Assembly: GCA_019918135.1 (NCBI GenBank)
Contig: WBZZ01006415.1
Coordinates: forward strand, 40,001 to 104,000
Reading direction: 5' to 3'
DNA from: Paulinella micropora
Lineage: Eukaryota; Cercozoa; Imbricatea; Euglyphida; Paulinellidae
Length of the DNA stretch: 64,000 bases
The notes under the pieces were generated by a model. The model saw only the letters and a program-made list of their open reading frames with translations. It was not told the origin of the DNA and ran no database searches. A program made the position numbers and the translations under genes. This document shows, piece after piece, positions 54,061 to 64,000 of the stretch (position 1 is the first letter of the stretch; each line of letters starts with the position of its first letter).

Positions 54061-57000
54061 GCTCGTACTGGATTAAGAAGGTGTGGTGGTCGTTGAGCTC
54101 TTGAGTTAACTGCATACACATAACATACATAACATACGTTACATACCATATATAATATGCATGACATGCACAATATACCTAACATACATAACAAACGTAA
54201 TATACATGGCATACATGACATACATACACATACAGCATCGTACCAACACAACCCACAGACTGGCTCAGTGAAGCTGCAAATGCATGCATGCATACATGCA
54301 TACATACATATGTACACACATACATACATACCGCCTAAGTGTCTTTTGGGTGTATATGTACACACATACTCATCCGCATCCGCCCAAGTGTCTTTTGGGT
54401 GAAGGAGCGAAGTCGGGATATCAGGCTCACGCCCATATACTAACTGATATGGCGAGATTGAGCTCTTCGAGCCTCCTAACGCCGTAGAGGGTAGACAGTT
54501 CATTGCAAACGCAAATGATGGTGCTGCCTCGACCCATGCTCTTTGATTCTCCTTCTTCGTGCAATACATCTTTAGCGAGGCTTTGAGGGGTGTGTGTACC
54601 CGCTCGATTTTCCCATTTGCTCGCGGGTTATAGGCAGTAACATATTGCCATTTCATCCCGTAATACTTAGATAGTTTGTCGATGACCTCGTTATTAAAGT
54701 CCGAGCCTCGATCAGAACATATCTTTCTTGGTACTCCGATCTGTGAGATGATCCTATCGATCAGCGCCTCGGCCGTCGTCTTGCCGGTAACGTCTTTGAC
54801 AGGGATGATCCACACATAGTTGGCGGCTCTGTCAATAGCCGTAAGGAGGTATTTGTAACCATCCTTCGATTCTGGGAAAGGTCCCACATGATCAATGTGT
54901 ATAAACTCAAACATCCCCGCATGAAGAGGAAATTCGCCATCAGGCCGAAATTAGCCTTCAGTGGTGTTTTGTTTATCTTGCACGGGATGCATGCATCCAC
55001 CGCCTGATCTATCTCCTCCTTCATCTTCTTCCACCAGAATCGCCTCGCTACGAATATATGAGTTCGTTGTCGACCCGGATGCGCCAAAAGTGGGCAATTG
55101 TGGGCTGCGACAAATATAAATCGTCTCAGACTCTCCGGTACCCAAAGGGTCCATTTGTCCGGCTGTGACGCATAGCGACCGTGAAGGCCCTTGTACCACA
55201 GTAGACCATCTCTCCATCCCATCTTCTTCATCTGATCTTTGATCGCTTTCGTCATCCGTAGCTCATCCGGGTTCTGATATAACTGTATCAGTTCTTTAAA
55301 CTCCGGATCTTGAGCCTGTTGTTGCCTCCATGCGGTAGGCGAGGCTATATGGATAGTACCATCTTCTAGCCGTACCCCGATTCTTTCCGGGTCATCGTCT
55401 AGGTCACTTCTCCGCTCTTGAGGAGGCTCCGCATAAACTTCCTGCGTCTCCTCTTCCTCTCTTATGTTCGCCTTCGCATTCTCATATACCTCATAGGACC
55501 ACTCAGCGTCCTCCTGGGTATGTAGCTCACAACATATCCCGTGATCCGGGCCTTGTGGACTGTACCGTAGACCTGTGCGGTCATATCGGACTCCACTCGC
55601 CATCTCCATCGCCTCAATGTGGCTGACCTCATACACCTTGTCAGTGGACAAGTCTTCCATCTCCACCGTGGACACCAACGCCGATACTTCTGAGTTAAAC
55701 TCTAGCCTAGAGAAGCTATCAGCGACCACATTTCGCTTTCCCGGTAGATGGACCATTGTAAAATCGAAACAAGACAAGAACGCTTGCCACCGCGCCAGCC
55801 GTCCCGTCTGTTCATGATTCATCAACCATAACAGGTTATGATGATCAGTTCTGACAGTAAATTGAGGTCCTCCCCACAAATACTCTCTGAGCCTCTTGAG
55901 TGCCCATACTACCGCCAACGCCTCTCTTTGCCTTGTGCAATAGTTTCTCTCCGCCGCACACAACTTCCTACTAATAAACATGATTGGGCGTAATTTCTTC
56001 TCCTCATCCTCTTGTTGTAATACAGCCCCAATCGCAAACTTAGATGCGTCTGTATCGACTACGAATTGTTTTGTAAAGTCGGGCATCGTTAACACCAGTC
56101 CTCCGTCTTTCGGGTCTTTGTAAATGAGATCTTTGAGCGCATGAAACGCTTGCAAAGCCTCTTCGCCCCACTTCTCAAAGTCTCCAAAATCTATCATTTT
56201 CTCCACTTTAGCCCGTGTTGCACCCCAATCGGGTATAAACTGGCTATAGTATTGCGCCATCGCAAGGAATGAGTGCAATTCAGTGCGGTGCTTCGGTATC
56301 GGTCGATTCATAATCTCCTCCCTCTTCTCTTTGGATATCGAGACTCGATTATGGGAGATCTCGTACCCTAAGTATGTCACACTCGTCTTGGCAAGTTGAC
56401 ACTTCTTTAGATTGCACTTCAGGCCAAAAGCTCCGATGCGCCTGAATATATAGGACAAATGATCGATATGCTCCTCCATTGTGTTAGAGTATACGATAAT
56501 GTCATCGATATAGCAAAATGCATATTCTCCCGCCTGCTGTCCCCGCCTTCTCATAAAGCCTCCGTCAGACAAATCATCGTACTGACTGCTCAACATCTTC
56601 TGCATCGCCTTCTGGAAAAGTCCTGGGGCTTGCTTGAGGCCCATCGGAAGCACTTTCCATTGGTATATTTCCATACCCACCACAAACGCCGTCAGCCATC
56701 TGGACTTTTCCTCCAGTGGTATCTGCCAGAAGCCATTCTTAAGGTCAATGACCGAATAGAATTTTGCATTCCGCAGTACTCTCCTTCCTTCTTCTAATGT
56801 CGGGAGAGAATTTCTCTCTTCAGCACCTTGTTAACACGAGCATAGTTAACTGTCAGGCGCCATTCTCCTCCTGGCTTCGGCACTATTCTCGGTTGTGAGA
56901 CTATTGGAGATCTTGATCTCTCAATAAAGTCCTCATTGAGCAGCTGTCTTGCTAGCTCCTCCGCTATCTTCGCCTCATGTATACTCAAATTCGCCCTTCG

Positions 57001-60000
57001 TGGTGCCGGTGACGGCTCCGCACCCGGTATTTTGTAAATAACCGCAGTGAAATCTTCAGGCTTGACACCACCTGCATGTGGAGGGTCAAAAATTTCCTTG
57101 CTCGCCTCTAATTTGGCTTTTAAAAGCTCCTTCTCCTTCTCCGTGCCTACTCCTTCTTCCAATATTTTCCGCGCCGCCTCTTGAAAATCTTCATCAGACA
57201 TCTGCTTATGCTGCTTGAGGGGTTCTCTGTCCTCCTCCAAGCCTAAGTCCTCTTCCGAGACATCATCTAGGCCCGTTTTTTCATACGTGATCGTGTCCGG
57301 CTCATCATCTTTACCGAGCTCCACCAGCATGTCAATGAGTCTCGCGTATTGCAAAGGAGCTTTACGGGTGTAAAAACCATCAAAGCATGTGAATGCTTGC
57401 GGTATCAATTTCAACTTGTCGAGGTCTCTGAGCTTCCGCTTGTATGCACTGCTCTGCTCACGAGTTCCCATACGACAAGCCACCACTAGCTGTTGCTTGC
57501 GAGAGGGTACCGGTATAGGATGATCAATAAGCCGGTCCCTTATTTCCTGCGCCCATATCGCCTTCTCATTATATGGCAGGATAATAGTATACGGCTTATT
57601 ATTTTCGAATAAAGTCCGTAAGCATTTCTTCACTTCAGACAGTGAACGCGGCCACGTGGGCTCGTCACCCCAGAAATCAGTAATAAAACTTTTAATAGTT
57701 TCTGGTGGAGTATCCGGGATTCGCCCCGTTCTCCTTGGTACAAACGCCTCCCTTTTTTCTTCTCCTACTTTCGCATGGAAACAGTATCCGTTAGTAATAT
57801 GGACATCTGTTCCTACTCCTTCCGCGAATCTCGCCAACGACGGGCTTCTTTGTGCGACACATATAATCTCCTCCTTTCGCTTCTCGATTAAGTCATCAAT
57901 AGACTTTTTGTCCCAATGGCATGTCGGAACTGTGACAGTGCACACTTGGGATTCCCGATTGTCGGTCCAGGACAGTTCATCCGGTCTTACGACATGGGGG
58001 TGAACGTACACCTCAAGTGCCTCATGTGCGATGGCCATCTTTTTGTGATCCGTCGCTAGACTCAGCTCATAAGCCTCATAAGAGTCAGTAGCGTTGAAGG
58101 GATCAATATCGTTCTCTTCTCCTCTTTTTACTCCACATATCACTCGCCGTGCGGCGCAATCAATCACAGCCCCCATCGTAGCCAATTGGTCATACGATAG
58201 TAATATTGACCCGTGCGACATAGAGGTCCATACGGTATACTCGTGCGGATTTCAATTTAAAGGTCAGTGTGATGATTCCCGTGATATCCGTCCGGCTGCT
58301 CACTCCTTTGAGAGTGCCCGTTGACTTTTTCATATTTCCGTCCACCCAGTCCCGGTATCGATTTAAAAACTTCCGGCCGACAATATTAATATTCGCCATC
58401 GTATCATTACCAGCTTTTAATATTGTCTTCAATGTTTCACAATAAAGTTCCGTATGACACAGAGCATCGGGCCTGTGTATATTGGCTGCGAGAACAACAA
58501 CTTTACGTTCCAAATTTTGGAGTCTTGTCTCTAAGTTGTTCAACTCCTCCTTCTTCTCCTCCTGCTTCACCTCATTAACATTTTTATTATTCTGCGGTAC
58601 TGGTGCGTTTACTATTTGAGCGACATTGTCTTGTGGTACTTGAGTACACACATTGTCTTTTTGCTCGCCACCCGCCGCGACCGTAGACATTGAGTCTGTT
58701 CGTGGTTGTTTGCTTAGCCGAGGCGATACGTCTGCCATTGGCCTCCTCGCCTCCATCGCAAGTCTCGCCTTCCTATTTGCATCAGTTATCATTGGTAACC
58801 GTGCTGTATGAACGGGTATGAGACTACCTTGGGGCTGCAGTCTCTGTGTACCCACATCTTTGTTTTCACATAGAGGAAGCGTTGGCCCAGTCTGCACAAC
58901 AGCATTAGAAAGCACTGTGACTTTAGGGTTAAACTTCACAGTCTTCTCCTTCCTCTCTTCTTCCCCCTCCAGTCATTCCACCACCTCGAAACGATTACCT
59001 TGAGTAGTGTCCGGGTAGGATGACGTATCGGTCTCCGAGGCAGTGTTGTAGGCCTGAGCTCGACCGAAATTTGGGTTGGAGCTTGCCCACGAGCCTCCTC
59101 CTCCTCTGGGTGGGGGGGCTGGAGCTCGAACAGCTCTCCCTCCATAAGGGGTATATCCCCGACCTCCTCCTCTTCCTCTCTGAGGGGTTCCCTGCCACCT
59201 CGAGGCTCCTCTCCATGTTCCTCGTCCTCGTCCTCCTCCTCCTCCTCCTCGTCCTCCTGCTCCTGCTCCTCCTTCTCGTCCTCTTTGAGAGGCCTTTAAG
59301 TTCTTTTGTCTCTCCCTTTCCTCCTTCTTCTCCTTCATCCTCTTCATGTAGGTAATGATTGCCTCTCGTAACTCCTCGTCATCACACATATTGGCATACC
59401 AACCTTCGTTCACAGCGGCAATCTGAAGCATATTGAAAAGGCCCGGTTCCTTGCCTTCCGTCCTGCTCAGAAAATTTGCCCTTGCTGTTGGGTTCTGCCT
59501 ATCATGATTGAAAGAGCAGTCTCTGTTCTCCATCTGTGCCTTACACTGCAAGCCCGCGAACCACCTCCAACATGCGGTCTTCAGGTCTGGCTCTCTCTGT
59601 CTCTTCCAACCGGCAACTCTGTTTGTGTACGTGGCTTGTGCGCCAACAGGTACACCGCCTGCCTGTGCCGTATGTGCCTCCGTGAGCGAGTCCATGTTTG
59701 AGCATGCACTCATCACTTCTTGAAACAGTGCTGACGGAGCAACGCTTTGAACCGTATTTTCGAACACGTGTGTCTCGAGGAAGTTCTTGGACTTCACTGA
59801 GCTAAACGTCGAGCATTGTTGTATGAGCTGAGTAAGCTTGCTCGGGTTAACTGTGTGTAACGCCGAAAAGAAATAGAGGATGATCGACTTGCGGCCATGG
59901 AATAGCCCATAGGAGGAAACTACCTCCGTAAGGGTCGCCGCCAAGCCAACAGCACTCCTCAAACTCATCGCCACTGTCTCAAAGATTTCAAATCCTATGA

Positions 60001-61663
60001 GAGTACCAGTGCAGAGATGCTGGTATCCATGAGATTGAAAATATGAAATGAGTGTGGCCACCGCCAGTTCACACTGAGCGTCTAGGCCTGTTGCATTGTT
60101 TCTCTTAATCTCCTCCTTCTTTCTCAAAAACTTGTACTGTGTCAGATCAAATCCCTCCGAGACTAGAGATTGGTCAAAAACAGTAACAAGGGCCTCGTAT
60201 TCCTGCGTTTCGTCGCAAGGAAAAGCCTTCATGCAGGCATTGATCTCTTTGAGCTTGCTCAAAAGCGAAGCATCAGAGTCTTTGTCTGAGCTCGTCTTGG
60301 CATATAGCATGAGACTTGCCACTCCTCCTTTCTTCCCCTTGAAGGCATTTATGATGTTCTGTCTGTCCTTCTTCTCCGTGTTTGTGACCACCACCGTAGT
60401 TGAGCCCGAGGGTGCAGGGGCTGGTGGGGCAGGAGCTGGTGGGGTCAAATATGTCGGAGGGTGTGTCTTTGCACCACTCACTTTTGCTTTCATTCTTTCC
60501 AGTCTCATCGTCTTCTCGAACTCCTCATTCTCTTTCGCCTTCTTCTCAGATATCACCAGCTTTTGAGCATGAGTGATAAAGGCCACCAATTCAGAAGCAG
60601 ATCTGAGAAAATTATATTTCTCCACATATTGGTCAACACCTGCTTTGTTGGCGACCGGTGGTGCGTTACTAAGTGATTTAAGGACAGAGTGATCCTTGGT
60701 AGGAATCCATCTCTTCCATGCCTCCTTGTGCAGTAACGCACCCATCAACAGTCTGATCTTGGTCAGAACTCTGTCGGTCTTCTCTAACTCATCAATCACA
60801 GGATGAGTTTCTCCTGCTGCCTTAATGCTTTTTTCCATCTCTGCCTTCCCCTCCTCCAAGGCCTTTATTTCCATTGTAAAAAAATGAAATATGCCACTCG
60901 AGTTTTTCGAACCCAGATTGGTCTTCATTTTTGTTACATCGACTGCCTCCTGACCAGTCGCGAGGAATCTGGCCGTTGCTCTTGGGTTTGTGTACTGGAG
61001 GTAACCCTCACATCGTGGGCCGTATGTACGTTCCCAAATCAGGGTTTGAGTGTACACCCCAAAGATAGCATCGAGTAATTCAAGGTGGGTGTGTGTGTCC
61101 CCAAACTTGATATGCTGTATCTTCTTTCTCTCTTCTGGATCAGAGACCAGTTTGCCGAGGAGCTGTGCTGTGTTTGATAATAGGATATAGACATCCTTTT
61201 TAGCACGACTTTTCTCTCTTCTTTGATCCTGAGGGATCCACACATAGGTGTCCTTCTCTACCCCCATCTTGTTATCAAACTCTTCTTTAGTGAGGTCATA
61301 GTGGTCTTGCACCCACTGTTGTTCCTCCACTGTGATCTCCTCTCCATCACTATGAATCAAGTCGATCATTTTTCGTCCTCCTCCTCCCGTGTAGGCAGGT
61401 GGTAAGGGATTACCATATGCTCCTCCTCCTCCCGTCTCTTCTTGTTCAAATCCTCCTTCATCTTCGTCTCCTCCATATCTTCCTTCATCATCCCAGCCCT
61501 CTTCTACTCCTCCTCCTACTCCTTCATCTCCTCCTCCTCCTTCATTCAATCCTCCTCCTCCTCCTTCATTCAATCCTCTTCCTCCTCCTCCTCCTGCTTC
61601 TTCTTCTTCTCTTCTTTGATCTGCCTCCGAGAATTCACTCACTTCGGCGATCTCTGTCGACAT
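54061..61663 (-). mobile_element. Ty3/gypsy LTR-retrotransposon fossil
   Basis: Reading leftward from 61663, the parts are: a large gag-like region (58.97-61.66 kb) with an acidic/Gly-rich start, a long helical middle, a CCCH-like zinc segment (CWRWFAGLQCKAQMENRDC) and an Arg/Gly-rich end; a linker; a protease/RT entry (VSQPRIVPKPGGEWRLTVNY, 56.8-58.2 kb); RT core (FCYIDDIIVYSNTMEEHID), RNase H (FVVDTDASKFAIGAVLQQ, YCTRQREALAVVWALKRL) and integrase with HHCC-type zinc region and catalytic core (FIHIDHVGPFPES, SDRGSDFNNEVIDKL). The order RT, RNase H, integrase assigns it to Ty3/gypsy. It is broken, with several interruptions, and its left end fades into microsatellite DNA. No LTR pair was found. 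Confidence 0.88.
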
Positions 61664-62714
61664 GATGTCGTAGTAGTGATCAACAGAAGGACAGTGTCAG
61701 CTCCTATGTTTGGTTTTTGTTCGTTTGTGTTCTGTTCCTCCTTCAGTCGATTGACTAGTGAAGAGAGAAACTAATAGAGAGGGTAGGATAAGATTCCCTG
61801 TCCTCTATGAAACACTGTTTGTATGTTTGTTTTTGTTTGAGAAAAATAGTCTTTGAGACTTTCTCCGATTTCTTGTTCTTACTCAGATTACTTTCTCCTC
61901 CTTCTTTTCTATATTGTATCTAGTATGAGGCACTTGGACCTACACACAGATAGTAATAGAGAAGCTAGAAAAGCTCTCCTTGAGAAGTCGACAGTCGGTC
62001 GGATAGGTTCTCAGACCTACCTTTAGAAAACGATCAGAGATTTGCAAAAATACTCTGACGTATGTGTGAGATAATGCAGATAAATGCACAAACTAGAAGG
62101 GTAGAGTGTTGTGCTCCTGTCCCTATGCTTGTTTGTGTTTTGTGTGTGTTCCTTCACTCTTCTGTCCACCTCCTTCTTCTTGGTCTCTGTGTGAGAACAG
62201 CAAGAACGACAGAGAGTTTGTATCTGATGTCTCCTTGTGAGCACACAGATACTGATTGAGCTAGAGGGTACGAGACACCTGCTTGAGACCAATCAAATTA
62301 TTTGTTTTGTGAAAGAGTTATGAGGGAGCTGTGTTGGAGTATTTGTTTTCGTCTGACGTCCCCGTGTGAGACAGGTCAGTGAAAATTCACTCTGTTGCCT
62401 GTGTGGCAAAGCAGAAAGAAATCACCCTAGTGATGTGGACTCCAAATGTAATGCCCCCAACGATAGCTCGTAAAAAGTCGGTAATACAACCAAACACAGT
62501 CCTCAAGAATGAGAATGATGTCTCGTTGTATTAGCTCAGTGAAGCCAAAAAGGAAAACGGCAACAGACCAGGAATAAAATGGCATCAGGTCCAATCCGGA
62601 CAAATAATACTGAAAAAAAGCTGGTGCACCTGTCACCAGGAAAAGGTACTTTTTACCGGCTATCCGGGGGTGATGCCTACAGAACTCTTTCCCTTCAACT
62701 TCAAGTTCTTTAAA
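61664..62714 (-). other. Leader and possible 5' LTR region of the gypsy fossil
   Basis: No gene. On the minus strand this lies just upstream of the gag-like start at 61663. A 5' LTR and primer-binding site should be here if the element is complete at that end, but with no second LTR for comparison the limits cannot be set. It stops where the copia LTR starts at 62715. Confidence 0.35.
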
Positions 62715-62974
62715 CGTTGGACAGTTAACTTCGAGTTACTATTTAGGTCGTAATTATGAATAACTTCTATGCGCAGTAATATTTTACTAAGTCATAATTA
62801 GGAGTAACCGCCATGGATAATTCAAGTCAATTGTGCACGTTACGTTTTTACCATTGTGCACAAGACCATATCATTGAGTATCATTTACTGTTAGTCACGC
62901 ACTTAGATTAGTTAGCTCTCTTACAGTTCAGTTCTGCGTTTATGCCTTAAGATTAAAGTGGCTGTGAGCAACCT
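62715..62974 (+). mobile_element. Ty1/copia LTR, second copy
   Basis: It matches 31578-31837 over 260 bases with about eight differences. It is followed almost directly by copia RNase H sequence rather than by gag, so the internal region is largely missing. Confidence 0.8.
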
Positions 62975-64000
62975 AGGGAGACCCGGTTGCATGGTTATCG
63001 AAGCGACAATCACGGATTGCGTTGAGCTCGAATGATGCGGAAATATATGCAGCAGTAGAATGTATCCGTGAAGGGTTAGCAGTAAGACATATAGCGGAAG
63101 AACTAGGAGTAGCACAGAAAAGCCCGTTACAATTATTTGAGGACAACGCACAAACTATTTTAGCAGCAGAGAGAGGGATGTCAGGATCACGCACTAAACA
63201 TCTTCCACTTGAACTACATTTCATGCATCATGCACAACATGATAAAGAAGTATTACTAAGGTTCGTAAAGGTAGGAACTAAGAAGCAGATAGCGGATGTG
63301 TTAACTAAACATGGACCTAAAGACCAATTTGAGTACTTGATTAGTAAGCTCATGATCACACTTGAACCCTAAACTTTATTTACGGAAAATCCGCAAATTT
63401 CCGCTGAGTTCACTCATGATGTTCTTTTGTGTAAGTGTGAGTCTTTTCTTTGCAGGCGATGTCTCTATATATGTATCCATGAGACGAGACGATTGATCCC
63501 GTGGACTTCAATTCGAGCGTTTGACGAAGCGCGTGACGATCTGTCACCATCGATCGTAAACGACAAGAGCGGGATGGCAGAAGTCGGAAGGAATGGAGGA
63601 GTCGGACATGAAAGAAGTTTGACAACGACTTGCGACTGCATCGTCAAGTTGATCGGGGACTGCCATTGCAATATCATCAGTTAACAGAGGGCTAATCGAG
63701 TAATCAGTTTTCAATGTGATTTACACACGAGAAGCAACTTCAAGATTGCTATTACGTAATTATTGCTTTCACTTGCAATGCAAGTACGAGTATTGTCATT
63801 TACTAATGAGCCCTTTTACGTCAATTTAATCGACCCATTGGATCGATCGAGATGCTTTACAGCGAGGAATTGATGCTTCGTATGGATTCATAATTTGTGA
63901 CTTTCCACGTTTTGAGTCGCGTATGTGTAGGAATTATTGGAGATTAAGCTTACCCAATTTAACACGACTTTACAAAGTTTCAACAGTGTCATTGACATTG
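62975..64000 (+). mobile_element. Ty1/copia RNase H and 3' end, running off the window
   Basis: Near 63022-63372 is the copia-type RNase H (SSNDAEIYAAVECIREGLAV, then LFEDNAQTILAAERG, then HHAQHDKEVLLRFV and KKQIADVLTKHGPK). A stop and about 590 bases of untranslated sequence follow. The final 34 bases repeat 31531-31564, so the polypurine tract and 3' LTR should lie just beyond 64000. The element is internally deleted and is a fossil. Confidence 0.85.

Noticed and set aside
61399-61774. Leu- and Ser-rich plus-strand frames
   Set aside because: They are antisense to the acidic, Gly-rich start of the gypsy gag-like region.

Overview
The window is eukaryotic DNA made almost wholly of foreign and mobile sequence. 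No ordinary host gene with introns was recognised, so the species cannot be named. Dense (AAT)n microsatellites, a LINE with tRNA-headed SINEs, Ty1/copia- and Ty3/gypsy-type fossils and two blocks of large-DNA-virus character suggest a protist or early-branching eukaryote that takes up viral DNA. The ichthyosporean Amoebidium is one known host of that kind; this comparison is inference only.

1-5.1 kb: an AT-rich block of virus character, holding a tail-fibre-like gene with a C-terminal S74 chaperone and a second virion-like gene. Both look broken.

5.1-31.2 kb: a GC-rich, intron-free, tightly packed island with genes on both strands. It holds a PrimPol/UL52-type primase, a zinc-ribbon protein ending in a CoiA-like nuclease domain, a coiled-coil/kelch gene, an intact Fanzor (TnpB-like RNA-guided nuclease) between inverted paralogous repeats, an FtsJ-like protein, a very large virion-like gene, a possible portal protein and a seven-helix membrane protein. 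Its gene-free gaps carry a recurring GGC(C)n homopolymer element in both orientations. CpG is abundant. The best reading is an endogenous large DNA virus, possibly with a herpes/mirus-like morphogenesis set, partly decayed.

31.2-40.9 kb: a copia LTR remnant, then trinucleotide microsatellites holding two non-autonomous elements, a cluster of palindromic TGCATGCA repeats, and a retroelement gag-protease remnant with related short repeats on both sides.

40.9-51.5 kb: a nest of tRNA-headed SINEs with (ATT)n tails, all on the minus strand, interrupted by a 6.1 kb LINE (APE endonuclease plus reverse transcriptase) that also ends in (ATT)n. The LINE and the short elements share a 3' sequence core and all sit in TAA repeats, which suggests one LINE mobilising several families into the same microsatellite target.

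51.5-64 kb: mixed microsatellites, a long Ty3/gypsy fossil on the minus strand, and a second copia fragment (LTR, RNase H, 3' end) running off the right edge. Its LTR is nearly identical to the one at 31.6 kb.
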